Of a stretch of 64,000 bases of DNA, positions 16,058-24,164 are shown in pieces. Each line of letters opens with the position of its first letter. The first letter of the stretch is position 1. The translations under genes were made by a program, and so were the position numbers. The notes beneath the pieces were generated by a model. The model worked only from the letters and a program-made list of their open reading frames with translations. It ran no database searches and was not told the origin of the DNA. This stretch comes from DASTCZ01 sp035308165. Lineage in GTDB: Bacteria > Acidobacteriota > Terriglobia > Acidiferrales > UBA7541. The stretch is from the NCBI GenBank assembly GCA_035308165.1, contig DATGHC010000015.1, positions 42,906-106,905 on the forward strand, in the 5' to 3' direction.

Positions 16058-17872
16058 CTACTTCCCAGCAACAATCTGTTGGTTAACGATGATCAATTTG
16101 TTGACGCTGACTTGAACCTGATCCGGGGAATAAATTGGCGAGGAACAGGTGCGCGCGGTGCAGACGAAAAGGGCCGCTTTGGCTAATTGCGGATACTGTA
16201 CGTCGGGATTAGGGAGCTTGCCTTCCCGAGCGTCCCACCATTCAAGGCGCTTGTGAGTTGAGGGATAGCGCAGCGCAGCCTGGAAGAGAGCGCGGGCTGT
16301 GGGATCGTCTTTGTGACCGACTACGGTGAGATGGAGCGGCGGACGCGTGATGTCGCGATCGGCGAGCAGGACGCTGGCAACAGGAATGTTCTCAGCGATG
16401 TCCGTTGCGCTCAGGTAACGCATCGCGGTGTTGGCCGTTTTTCGATAGGTGGAGTTGCCGGTGTAGTGAAAAAGGAGGCTGGCAACACGGACCATGGTGA
16501 CATTCTCATCGCGCTGTTGGTGGGGCGTGTAGGCCTGGTCCGTGGGAATCTTGGTGGTCAGAAAACCGGCGCCGTTCACATCGGCAAAGTTTTCAGTGAT
16601 GAAGTGCAGGCCTGATTCCGCGCGCCTGAGCCAACTTCGATCCCCGGTCGCGCCATAAAGCGCCAGGAAGGCGTGTGACATCGCCAGGGTGTCGCCGAGA
16701 TAGGGGCCGGCAGCGTCTACGTTGTCGTGGCGGAAGCCTCCGCCGGGAAGGCTGCGATTTTGGATGATCCATTTTGCGGCGCGTGCAGCCGCGTCCAAAT
16801 ATTTCTGTTCGCCCGTAGCGTCATAGAGCGCAATGATCCCGGTGATGGCCCATCCGTTTTCACGCGCATAAATATGCTTATCCACTCGGGGCAGACTCAG
16901 TTTGCGGCGGGACTGATCGTCCAACTTGAAATAGTTGGCGCTGTGTTTGCCATCGATTAGATCGGCGTCCTGGCTGGCGTAGAAAGCTCCGGTGGGACTC
17001 TGAAGAAATGTGGTCAGGAATTTGTGGATACTTTCCGCGGCGTTGAGGTCGGCTGGATCGTGCCACTGAGCGTAGGCCAGCGAATAGATGCGCAGGTCTT
17101 CAGATTGGTGCGACATTATTTTTTCATAATGAGGTTCGGTCCAGACTCCGCCGACAGAATACTGATAGACGCCGCCCCAGGCCGGGTCCAGAAGATTTAA
17201 TTCTGCGGTAAGAGTCTGGCGAACCATTTTCGCGGCCTGCTCATTGCCGTCGGCGGCCAGATCCATCGCGTATTCGACGGAATCCCAATCCAGAAATTTC
17301 TGGTTATCCCCCCAGCCGCCCTGCTTGGAGTCGTAACCGGCGAAATAGTACTTGGTGAGCTTGGCGCGAAGCAATGCAGGCAGGAGTGGATTCACCGGAA
17401 ATTTTATAGGGACTTCCGGCTCAACGGAGGGGCCCGGAGTAGGGTCATCAATGACCGCTTGCAGGATGCTAGCGAATTGTCCGGGGGGCAGGTAGCCGCG
17501 GCGCTTAATGATTTCATGGGCGTCGCCATCGAACACGACCGTGGCGGGCCAGCCATAATCTTCGTAACGATTGGAGAGATCGGGGCGGGAATCCTGGTCC
17601 ACGCGGACGGTTAAATATTTTGCGCGCAGAAGTGCGACAACCTTGGGATCTTTGTAGGTAGTTTCGGCCATGACGTGGCACCAATGGCACCAGACGGCTT
17701 CAAGGTCGAGGAGGACGAATTTATTCTCTTGTTTGGCTTGAGTGAAGACCGAGTCAGACCAGCCAATCCACTTGAGCTTGGGAGCTTCCTGGGCGAGCGT
17801 GGATTGGACGAAGGAAGGCGCTGCTGCGAAGAGAACCAGAAGAAGAAAAATATGAATATGAATGCGTTTCAA
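16058..17872 (-). CDS. secreted DUF255 thioredoxin-fold protein (YyaL-like)
   Basis: 604 residues starting at TTG with AGGAGG five bases upstream. Residues 1-28 form a signal peptide ending in LAQ. A thioredoxin-like DUF255 domain follows, with the active-site pair in AVWCHWCHVMAE near residue 62. The long (alpha/alpha)6-barrel-like region contains repeats such as GWAITGIIALYDATGEQ and LGDTLAMSHAFLALYGATG. Homologues (spermatogenesis-associated protein 20/YyaL) are poorly understood. Export suggests an envelope redox or carbohydrate-related role. Confidence 0.88.
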   Translation of the reverse strand: MKRIHIHIFLLLVLFAAAPSFVQSTLAQEAPKLKWIGWSDSVFTQAKQENKFVLLDLEAVWCHWCHVMAETTYKDPKVVALLRAKYLTVRVDQDSRPDLSNRYEDYGWPATVVFDGDAHEIIKRRGYLPPGQFASILQAVIDDPTPGPSVEPEVPIKFPVNPLLPALLRAKLTKYYFAGYDSKQGGWGDNQKFLDWDSVEYAMDLAADGNEQAAKMVRQTLTAELNLLDPAWGGVYQYSVGGVWTEPHYEKIMSHQSEDLRIYSLAYAQWHDPADLNAAESIHKFLTTFLQSPTGAFYASQDADLIDGKHSANYFKLDDQSRRKLSLPRVDKHIYARENGWAITGIIALYDATGEQKYLDAAARAAKWIIQNRSLPGGGFRHDNVDAAGPYLGDTLAMSHAFLALYGATGDRSWLRRAESGLHFITENFADVNGAGFLTTKIPTDQAYTPHQQRDENVTMVRVASLLFHYTGNSTYRKTANTAMRYLSATDIAENIPVASVLLADRDITRPPLHLTVVGHKDDPTARALFQAALRYPSTHKRLEWWDAREGKLPNPDVQYPQLAKAALFVCTARTCSSPIYSPDQVQVSVNKLIIVNQQIVAGK

Positions 17873-17979
17873 GGACTCCTCCTGCTTTGGGTACGCAGGG
17901 AGCGCAATTTCGGATTTGTTGCCCAGTGGAGGGACCAGGCGGGGCAGACCCCTCTCCTACCAAAACGTGCGCGTCAAGG

Positions 17980-18612
17980 TTAAGAGGCGGCGCGGGCTTT
18001 CAGCCTCTCCGATGGAGTCGGCTCGACTTCGGCCTGCTGCGTTTTTTCGTGCGCCAGATTCGCGTCGAAGCAACGCCTGCAGCGCGCTTCATACATTCCG
18101 CCTGCTCCGACCACGATCAAATCTTCGCTGGCCACTAACCGCTGCGTGTGGACGGCCGGATTGCCGCAGCGCATGCAAATCGCGAGTAGCTTTGTGATTT
18201 CTTCTGCTATGGCCAAAAGAGTTGGCATGGGAACGAACGGGCGGCCCAGGTAATCTGTGTCGAGCCCAGCAATGATTACGCGCTTCCCCATGTTGGCCAG
18301 GCGTGTGGCTTCAGCCACCAGTGGCTCGCCCAGGAATTGGGCCTCGTCAATGCCGATGACTTCCGTGCGCGGATCGATTTTCTCAATAATTTCTGAGGCC
18401 TTGGAGACATTGTTGGAGCGAATGCCCAATCCGGAGTGAGAAACGATTTCCGTGGCGGAATATCGCTCATCAATTGCGGGCTTGAAAATCTGCACACGCT
18501 GGCGCGCGATTTCGGCGCGACGCAGGCGGCGGATCAGCTCCTCGCTCTTCCCAGAAAACATCGGGCCAACGATAACTTCGATCCAGCCCATATTGTGTTT
18601 GACGGTGTCCAC
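17980..18612 (-). CDS. tdk: thymidine kinase, type II
   Basis: 210 residues from a GTG with GGAGG seven bases upstream. P-loop GPMFSGKSEELIRR, the GIDEAQFL Walker B, GLDTDYLGRPF, and the structural zinc site formed by CMRCGNPAVHTQR and CRRC. Phosphorylates thymidine in the salvage pathway. About 20 residues of extra C-terminal tail. An internal ATG at 18591 (MGWIEV) lacks a ribosome site. Confidence 0.96.
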   Translation of the reverse strand: MDTVKHNMGWIEVIVGPMFSGKSEELIRRLRRAEIARQRVQIFKPAIDERYSATEIVSHSGLGIRSNNVSKASEIIEKIDPRTEVIGIDEAQFLGEPLVAEATRLANMGKRVIIAGLDTDYLGRPFVPMPTLLAIAEEITKLLAICMRCGNPAVHTQRLVASEDLIVVGAGGMYEARCRRCFDANLAHEKTQQAEVEPTPSERLKARAAS

Positions 18613-18975
18613 GCAAACGCCTCCAACCCGTAAGTTAGCACAGGAGCTTGTGGAAAAGCAGATAGAGGAAGAATTGAAGCGAATCGAACCAATGCAGGAA
18701 GCCCCTGATCCCGCGCCAATATTCGGCGTGAGGATTTGACCTAGAATTGATACCTAGGTTCGAGTGGTTGAAATTCAGCACCCTTGGTGAAATGCAGCCA
18801 ACCAGCGTCGGCACTCTCTAAGCGTCGAAGAGTTTCACGTTCCTAACTCATTGATTCAAAAGCAGTAATCTGAATATCCCCGAGATCGTTGTTTGGCACG
18901 GGCATTGCATCTAATGGGGTGAACGTCAGCCAGACCGTCACCCAGCACGGGGTGAGCTGACGAGGAGGCACGACA
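18613..18975 (+). other. intergenic region, tdk to Gly-rich gene
   Basis: 363 bases. It holds one possible 29-residue ORF (18650-18739). Near its right end is the strong ribosome site GAGGAGG, seven bases before the ATG at 18976. No tRNA, repeat or terminator was recognised. Confidence 0.5.
18650..18739 (+). CDS. possible 29-residue small protein
   Basis: GTG start with AGGAG three bases upstream, encoding an acidic helix-like start (MEKQIEEELKRIEPMQEAPD) followed by nine more residues. The composition is protein-like rather than random. However, it is short and the frame is also open into the antisense of tdk, so it may be chance. Confidence 0.25.
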   Translation: MEKQIEEELKRIEPMQEAPDPAPIFGVRI

Positions 18976-19536
18976 ATGCGAAATCTAAAATATGCGGCTT
19001 TGCTCGGTCTTTTGCTTATGATTCCCGCGGGCAACACACAGGCGCAGGTCAGGTTCGGAATCGGAATAGGCGTTGGGCCGGGTTATGGCCCTTATGGCCC
19101 CGCTCCTGTGTGCCCCTACGGATATTTTGACTATTACCCCTACGAGTGTGCGCCTTACGGGTACTACGGCCCGGATTATTTCTACAACGGGCTATTCATC
19201 GGCGTGGGTCCGTGGTTCCGCCCCGGATGGTATGGCGGCCGGTTCTATGGACGCGGTTGGGATCGCGATGGGCGGTTCCGCGGAGGTTTCCGTGGCGATG
19301 ACCGGGGATTCCGTGGTGGAGATCGCGGGTTCCGTGGCAACGGCGGATTCCAAGGAGGAGGGTTCCGCGGCAATGGTGGATTCCGCGGCAACGGCGCAGT
19401 CCGCGGCAACGGTGGGTTCCAAGGCGGCGGTTTCCGCGGTGGGAATAGTGGATTTCGTGGCGGAGCCAGTGGAGGATTCCACGGCGGTGGCGGAGGATTC
19501 CACGGCGGTGGCGGTCACGGTGGCGGCCACAGGTAA
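18976..19536 (+). CDS. secreted Gly/Phe/Arg-rich repeat protein
   Basis: 186 residues. A signal peptide ends near TQAQ. Residues 27-80 are rich in Gly, Pro and Tyr (GPGYGPYGPAPVCPYGYF). Residues 95-186 consist of GGFRGN/GGFRGD-type repeats ending in His/Gly-rich GGFHGGGG. GAGGAGG precedes the ATG and a strong terminator follows the stop, so this is a monocistronic gene. The low-complexity, aromatic-Arg-Gly design resembles structural or envelope-associated disordered proteins. No family function is known to me. Confidence 0.85.
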   Translation: MRNLKYAALLGLLLMIPAGNTQAQVRFGIGIGVGPGYGPYGPAPVCPYGYFDYYPYECAPYGYYGPDYFYNGLFIGVGPWFRPGWYGGRFYGRGWDRDGRFRGGFRGDDRGFRGGDRGFRGNGGFQGGGFRGNGGFRGNGAVRGNGGFQGGGFRGGNSGFRGGASGGFHGGGGGFHGGGGHGGGHR

Positions 19537-19563
19537 TTAGAAGTTTCTTTCCTCTGAGAGAGG

Positions 19564-19596
19564 CGGCCCCGGTTGAATTTGCCGGGGCCGTTTTTT
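19564..19596 (+). terminator. intrinsic terminator of Gly-rich gene
   Basis: CGGCCCCGG (19564-19572) pairs perfectly with CCGGGGCCG (19582-19590) around a nine-base loop. Six T follow (19591-19596). It lies 28 bases after the stop at 19536. Confidence 0.92.
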
Positions 19597-19647
19597 ATTT
19601 GGAAATGAAAAACGCCGGCAGGATGCTGCCGCTACAGGACAACTTCG

Positions 19648-20268
19648 TTATCGAATTAATGAGGATGGCGGATGTTCGTAAAGTGCGACGTTGAAAAAAG
19701 GCGCGAAGGCACTGATTACCGCTACGCGGAAGGCGTCCTGTCGTGTGATCAGGTTGCGCGTAAGAACTCCCCAGGCGCCCTGGGCGTCGCGGATGCCACG
19801 GCCGCCCGCGTAGGCGTCAATCGCAACAGAAAGTTCGACGCCCCGGTCGAGCACTTCCACAGCAAGCGGCTCCGGCATCAGAACTCCGCCTGACCTGCCG
19901 TACGAATCCGTGCCCGTTCCGTCCGTCACATACGCCCAGCTTTCCAAAAATACTAGGCGGCGGCCATTTTCCTGGACAACATCCAAGCCGCCTTCGAGGC
20001 CCAGGAAATACCGCCATGGTTCGCCGCCCTCGTGGCTTTGTCCTTCGCGACGGGCCCGCTGGACGAGTGCTTCTGCGCGTGAGCGCGCTCCGGCCATTGA
20101 TTCAGCGCGTGAAATGGGAGTGTGACCAACTCCGCTCGGCACATCTACTCCAACCACATCGTATTGCGCGTTGGAATCGAGCCAGGGGCCAAAGATGGTC
20201 AGCGCTTCCCAGACCGCGTTGAGCTTCGGCCGGCGCGTGCTACCCACGGCGATGATTGTTTTTTGCAT
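19648..20268 (-). CDS. inosine/xanthosine triphosphatase, YjjX/DUF84 family
   Basis: 206 residues. Opens with IIAVGSTRRPKLNAVWEAL, the typical substrate-loop motif. It continues with GHTPISRAESMAGARSRAEAL and GLEGGLDVV, and ends with AFAPFFNVALY. The family hydrolyses non-canonical purine NTPs (ITP, XTP) and so cleans the nucleotide pool. Followed upstream on the same strand by a deoxyribosyltransferase-like gene, a plausible functional neighbour. Confidence 0.87.
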   Translation of the reverse strand: MQKTIIAVGSTRRPKLNAVWEALTIFGPWLDSNAQYDVVGVDVPSGVGHTPISRAESMAGARSRAEALVQRARREGQSHEGGEPWRYFLGLEGGLDVVQENGRRLVFLESWAYVTDGTGTDSYGRSGGVLMPEPLAVEVLDRGVELSVAIDAYAGGRGIRDAQGAWGVLTRNLITRQDAFRVAVISAFAPFFNVALYEHPPSSLIR

Positions 20269-20403
20269 TTAAGGCGCGGCCAATTGCTCTCGGTAAATAA
20301 ATCCCCACACAATTTATGCAATCCTTCGGTGACTAAAATCCTTGAGTGTCAAATATCTTGATTTTGGAGCTCTTGTCCATTTGCAAGGACCCTTGCCCCC
20401 ACA

Positions 20404-20904
20404 CTATTCCTTCCAGAGCTGCGTTTGCCGTTGCGTGTTGTAACGTTGAAGCAGAAAAGTTTTCAGGGTGTCCACGGAATCGAAAATGTGATCCGCGCAG
20501 CCCAGCATCCACCCGCTGATTTGTTCGGGTTTTAGCGTGGTGACCATATAAATGGGGATGCACTTCCGATAGGCGAAAGTGAGCTCCGCGGGAGTGCCAC
20601 CGCTGGTGACCCCGGCGGCGGCAGAATCACCCAAGTGGCAGATTACGTAATCGGCCCTGTTTTCGATCAAGTCCAGATCGAAATGGATGATTTTCCGCAG
20701 CACTCGGCGGAAGCGGTCCACGTCGGTGGTCTTCCATTGGCGAAAATTGGCGGCTTCTTCCTCGGTCAAGCTCTTGCGCTCGTCCTCGGCGGGGTCGTAA
20801 ACGCGGTGGCCGAGCTGCTGAGTCAGGAAGGGTGTGAGTTTGCGGCGCCACATTTTGCCGCCATCAGCGGCAAATTCGATGGGGCCACAAAGATAGGCAA
20901 GCAT
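20404..20904 (-). CDS. nucleoside 2-deoxyribosyltransferase-like protein
   Basis: 166 residues from an ATG with AAGGAG eight bases upstream. The longer open frame runs back through the tRNA-Gly gene and is not coding. It begins MLAYLCGPIEFAADGG, then RVYDPAED. The acidic/aspartate region IHFDLDLIENRADYVICHLG and GGTPAELTFAYR carry the expected catalytic Glu region. The family exchanges or hydrolyses N-glycosidic bonds of deoxynucleosides, and some members occur in nucleotide-signalling defence systems. The tRNA-Gly lies 95 bases upstream on the same strand. Confidence 0.8.
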   Translation of the reverse strand: MLAYLCGPIEFAADGGKMWRRKLTPFLTQQLGHRVYDPAEDERKSLTEEEAANFRQWKTTDVDRFRRVLRKIIHFDLDLIENRADYVICHLGDSAAAGVTSGGTPAELTFAYRKCIPIYMVTTLKPEQISGWMLGCADHIFDSVDTLKTFLLQRYNTQRQTQLWKE

Positions 20905-20999
20905 GACCGGCTCCTTCAACAGGTGATCGGGACGCCCGGACTCCTGCAGAGGGTTGAAACATACACGAAGAGCGCGCGAAACGGAATGGGGAAGAAAAC

Positions 21000-21073
21000 T
21001 GGAGCGGCCGACGGGAATCGAACCCGTGCTTGAACCTTGGCAAGGTCCCGTACTACCTCTATACGACGGCCGC
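21000..21073 (-). tRNA. tRNA-Gly (GCC)
   Basis: Minus strand, 74 nt including encoded CCA (21000-21002). Acceptor arms GCGGCCG/CGGCCGC, D arm with TAGAGGTAGTAC, anticodon stem-loop CCTTGCCAAGG giving GCC, T loop GGTTCGATTCC. Confidence 0.95.
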
Positions 21074-21204
21074 GTTGACAAAACTTTACCACGCCAAATG
21101 CAGGCGGACAAGACTCCGGCCGGGCAGGGGGGCCGGCCAAGTTCGAAGTTTTCGGAATTAGAAAACACTACTGCTCGCGTGCAGTTTGAAGAAGGGGGAA
21201 GTCG

Positions 21205-21438
21205 CTAACTGAGCTGCGTAACGCGCGCGGACTTGACTACCGGGGACTTCTTTTGGCGTTCCGCAAATCGGGTGGCCTTCCCGCGATCGGTGTACACCCG
21301 GCCAAACCTCTCGCCATCAGCATAGAAAACGGTGACCAGCCAATGACGGTGCCTGCGGCGCTTATCGGTTCCGAACTTCGTCAGCTTTCTTTCCACTTTC
21401 ACTTTTTTTGTCTTTTTCATGTTTTTTCTGGGGCGCAC
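21205..21438 (-). CDS. small basic hypothetical protein
   Basis: 77 residues, very rich in Lys and Arg (for example KKTKKVKVERKLTKFG). The core RHWLVTVFYADGERFGRVYTD looks like a compact beta-sheet with a possible nucleic-acid-binding surface. The GTG at 21438 has GGAG six bases upstream; an internal ATG at 21420 does not. No family recognised. Confidence 0.55.
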   Translation of the reverse strand: MRPRKNMKKTKKVKVERKLTKFGTDKRRRHRHWLVTVFYADGERFGRVYTDRGKATRFAERQKKSPVVKSARVTQLS

Positions 21439-21524
21439 AAGCGTCTCCGTAGCTTGGCACTATGACAACAGGCGTGCTCCGGTGCAAGGATTTTCTTAAA
21501 ATAAAGGGAACAGTACCTTGAGAA

Positions 21525-22124
21525 TTAAATTCCGCGGACAAACATAACAGCATGGTTAACAGCAGAAAGGGGACGAAGGTGAAGGACACCGGATTCATTG
21601 GCGCGAAGAGTGAAAGTAACGTTGAAACCATCCGACACATCCTTCGGAGGAACTAAGATAGCGGGGTGACTTTGTACTCCGTTGCCCCATGACGGCAGAA
21701 CTCCCCCACCAGGCAGGCCCAACTGAAAATTCTCAGAAGAGGCCAGGCAATGGTATCCGGAAAGTTGCAGGCGCCCTCCGGCAACCGAGGCCATGAGCAC
21801 GCGCACACTGGAAGCGAAAGGCGTTTGTACGAAATCGTACACGGAACCACTGGCGGGAGGCCGGGGATTAACATTGTTGCGCGCGATCGAAAATGAGGAA
21901 CCCTTTGTGATCCCCGGGACCGAGTGCTTTGTTTCAAGACGTATCGAGGGAGCGGGAGCAACCGGGACAGGAGTAGGAAGCGTTACAGGCGCGGACGAAA
22001 CGGACGCGTTGGGCGGAGGCGTCGAAAACGAAGTTGTTGCGTTTGGCGTCAGGGCGGATTCCTGAGCCGCCGCCGGCCAGCAGCCAATCAATGCTGCGAT
22101 CGCAATCGTGAATTTCTTGCCCAT
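21525..22124 (-). CDS. secreted hypothetical protein, Pro/Ala-rich N-terminus
   Basis: 199 residues from the ATG that opens a signal peptide (MGKKFTIAIAALIGCWPAAAQ). A Pro/Val/Ser-rich linker (PVTLPTPVPVAPAPS) is followed by a beta-rich domain with GSVYDFVQTPFASSVRVLM and HPAILVPPKDVSDGFNVTF. The upstream open frame lacks signal-like character. No recognised function; the look is that of an acidobacterial exported protein. Confidence 0.65.
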   Translation of the reverse strand: MGKKFTIAIAALIGCWPAAAQESALTPNATTSFSTPPPNASVSSAPVTLPTPVPVAPAPSIRLETKHSVPGITKGSSFSIARNNVNPRPPASGSVYDFVQTPFASSVRVLMASVAGGRLQLSGYHCLASSENFQLGLPGGGVLPSWGNGVQSHPAILVPPKDVSDGFNVTFTLRANESGVLHLRPLSAVNHAVMFVRGI

Positions 22125-22489
22125 CGGATTCAAATTCCCGGCGCCGCTCAGGTAATTCGGGAATCCCCAGTTCCATGATTCTAATTGCGCGCTGGATGGA
22201 ATGAAATTGCCCCCAAGTACAGTTCTGGGGTAGCGGGAAAGTTGGTGCATGCCTCCGGCGTGCTTGAAACAGGGGCCAAAAAATTCATCCTAACTTAGAG
22301 ACACTTTCCCATTCGTGGCGTCTAATCCTTTGACAGTAAGAATTGCAAAAAAGCCGGCCAGCAGATAGGTTGGCAGGCAAGAGAAACAAGCCAATTTGGC
22401 GGGAATTTATGGAACTTTCACGGAACCTTTCGCAGGCGGACACGTATCAAATGGTAGGTATAAGCAGACGGCCCAAAGGAGAAGTCGTC

Positions 22490-22756
22490 ATGGTATTACA
22501 GTTAGAACAGGCACCAAAAATGGAGTCTCTGCACAACTATCCGGCTGGGACGCTTGAAAGGCTGGCGCAGTTGCTGGCCATGGGCGCACCGGCGCGACCT
22601 GACCCGAAACGCGACTGCTTCTTTGAAGTCGAAAGCGACTCCGAAGTCTTCTACCTTCACGTCTCACCCCTCAGCGGCCGCGTGCTGCTGATCGGGACTT
22701 GGCCCAAATTTGCCTCGCCAAATGGCAGTTCAGGAACTGTCCAGAGGGTCGCATAA
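22490..22756 (+). CDS. small hypothetical protein
   Basis: 88 residues. The start at 22490 is chosen because GGAG lies eight bases upstream; earlier in-frame ATGs have no ribosome site. It reads LEQAPKMESLHNYPAGTLER, then DCFFEVESDSEVFYLHVSP and GRVLLIGTWPK. Soluble, no signal. Family unknown to me. Confidence 0.6.
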   Translation: MVLQLEQAPKMESLHNYPAGTLERLAQLLAMGAPARPDPKRDCFFEVESDSEVFYLHVSPLSGRVLLIGTWPKFASPNGSSGTVQRVA

Positions 22757-22982
22757 GCGATCAGACCCCAGGTACGAAATCTCAAATCGCAACGCAACTC
22801 ACCAAATCAAAAATAAATTCATGAAGTTGAGCGCGGCGGACTGATACAAGTGCGCCCTCACTTTGAGAAAGTCCGTCGCGCGGCCGGCAACTTCTTCAGT
22901 GGATCGGACGGTAAAAACTTGCAGTGGTCAGACCGCAAATCGGAGATTTGTGCAGGCTGAAAAGGAGGGGGGCAGAATTCCG

Positions 22983-23390
22983 TCAAAACCAAGTCTGGGC
23001 TTTGTAGTGCCGGTATTCATCGCCGAAAGCCTCTTCCAGGACACTCTCCTCTTTGAAAATTCGCAAGAACTGGGTGGAATAAATTACAGCGAACCAAATG
23101 GCAGGGATCCAATGCCCAAGCGCCAGAAAAAGCCCTAAATACCCGACCCCCACAAAAAAATAAATGGGATGCCGAATTTTGGAATAAATTCCGGTGGTAA
23201 CCAGCTGGCGCGCCTGAGCGGTTACAGTGAAAGATGCACCCAGTTGCTGGCGAGCCACCATCCACAAAGCAAAACACAAGGCAGCAATTCCCATTCCGAT
23301 CAGGTAGCGGTAACTCCAATTCCATCGTGTAAGCAGGTAAACCGCGAATGCCAAGTAAACCCCGGCATCAAGAAGCTTTACAATTCTCAA
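22983..23390 (-). CDS. isoprenylcysteine methyltransferase-like membrane protein
   Basis: 135 residues, starting at TTG with GGGGAG five bases upstream. Three or four membrane segments. The ICMT/PEMT signature is present: GIYSKIRHPIYFFVG and EESVLEEAFGDEYRHYKAQ. Such enzymes use S-adenosylmethionine to methylate lipophilic or Cys-terminal substrates. It is shorter than the usual ~190 residues, with the N-terminal helices reduced. Confidence 0.8.
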   Translation of the reverse strand: MRIVKLLDAGVYLAFAVYLLTRWNWSYRYLIGMGIAALCFALWMVARQQLGASFTVTAQARQLVTTGIYSKIRHPIYFFVGVGYLGLFLALGHWIPAIWFAVIYSTQFLRIFKEESVLEEAFGDEYRHYKAQTWF

Positions 23391-23421
23391 GAAGTCTCCC
23401 CGCTAATCAGGCAGCAACTCC

Positions 23422-23460
23422 AAAAAGAAACGGCCGCTCGGAAGGCACGGAGCGGCCGTT
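23422..23460 (-). terminator. intrinsic terminator of DinB-like gene
   Basis: Read on the minus strand, AACGGCCGCTC and GAGCGGCCGTT (genome 23450-23460 and 23429-23439) form a perfect 11-bp stem. A T-rich tract follows (genome 23422-23428, A-rich on the plus strand). It lies 23 bases beyond the stop of the gene at 23484-23999. Confidence 0.9.
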
Positions 23461-23483
23461 CTCGAAATGTCCGCTATCAAGAA

Positions 23484-23999
23484 TTAAGCCTTTGCAGCGG
23501 CTTCCTTGGCTTCCTTGTCGTCGCGGCTGTGCCCGTAAATGGAGGGGACCTTCGCTCCCATGGGGCGCAGGTAGGTGGAAAGTTGTCCGCGATGGTGGAT
23601 CGAGTGATTGATCATGATTTGAAGAAAGGCGATGGCCGGCTGAGTTCCAAACGGCGAATCCACAGGCTTCGCAGCCTGCTCGCCGGTCAGCGCCTTCAAT
23701 TTGGGAAGTTGCGCTGCGACTTGAGCGTCATACCACGCCAGAACGTCGGCGGGCGATTTGACGTTTTCGGGCTTTTGGTTGAATGGTGGGAACGTGCCGG
23801 TGGTCACCGCAGTGGCGAAAAACGATTCTGCCGCCGGAATGTGCCAGCACAATTCCATAGCGGACATGGAGCGCTCGTCGGGCTTATAGCTGCACTTATC
23901 CGCAGGGACAGCGGCAAGAACCTTTCGGGTGAGAGCAACCTCATTTTCGTATGCGGGTATCATCATTTTCAAAGCTATGTTCGCGTGTTCTGGTTGCAT
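23484..23999 (-). CDS. DinB-family protein
   Basis: 171 residues, four-helix-bundle type. The metal-site His residues are visible in MELCWHIPAAESFF and INHSIHHRGQLSTYL. DinB/YfiT proteins bind a divalent metal and act as thiol-dependent transferases or are of unknown function. GGAGG stands about nine bases before the ATG, and an intrinsic terminator follows the stop, so it is monocistronic. The C-terminus is Lys/Ala-rich. Confidence 0.88.
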   Translation of the reverse strand: MQPEHANIALKMMIPAYENEVALTRKVLAAVPADKCSYKPDERSMSAMELCWHIPAAESFFATAVTTGTFPPFNQKPENVKSPADVLAWYDAQVAAQLPKLKALTGEQAAKPVDSPFGTQPAIAFLQIMINHSIHHRGQLSTYLRPMGAKVPSIYGHSRDDKEAKEAAAKA

Positions 24000-24164
24000 G
24001 ACTGAAATTCCTCCTGTGGATGTCCAGACCTTCCCGTGAATTATAGACGACTTCTTGTTTCAAGATGAAAACATCGGAACAAACCAGATTTCATGGAGCG
24101 CGTTCGCTGCCTTATAATTTGTCCCAAGAATGGACTGGAGTTAAGGACTTCAAATCAGACCGAA

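Noticed and set aside
18843..19037. 64-codon minus-strand ORF upstream of the Gly-rich gene
   Set aside because: Overlaps the ribosome site and signal peptide of the convincing plus-strand gene; no motif.
20905..21168. N-terminal extension of the deoxyribosyltransferase-like gene
   Set aside because: Runs through the tRNA-Gly gene; the ATG at 20904 has a strong ribosome site.
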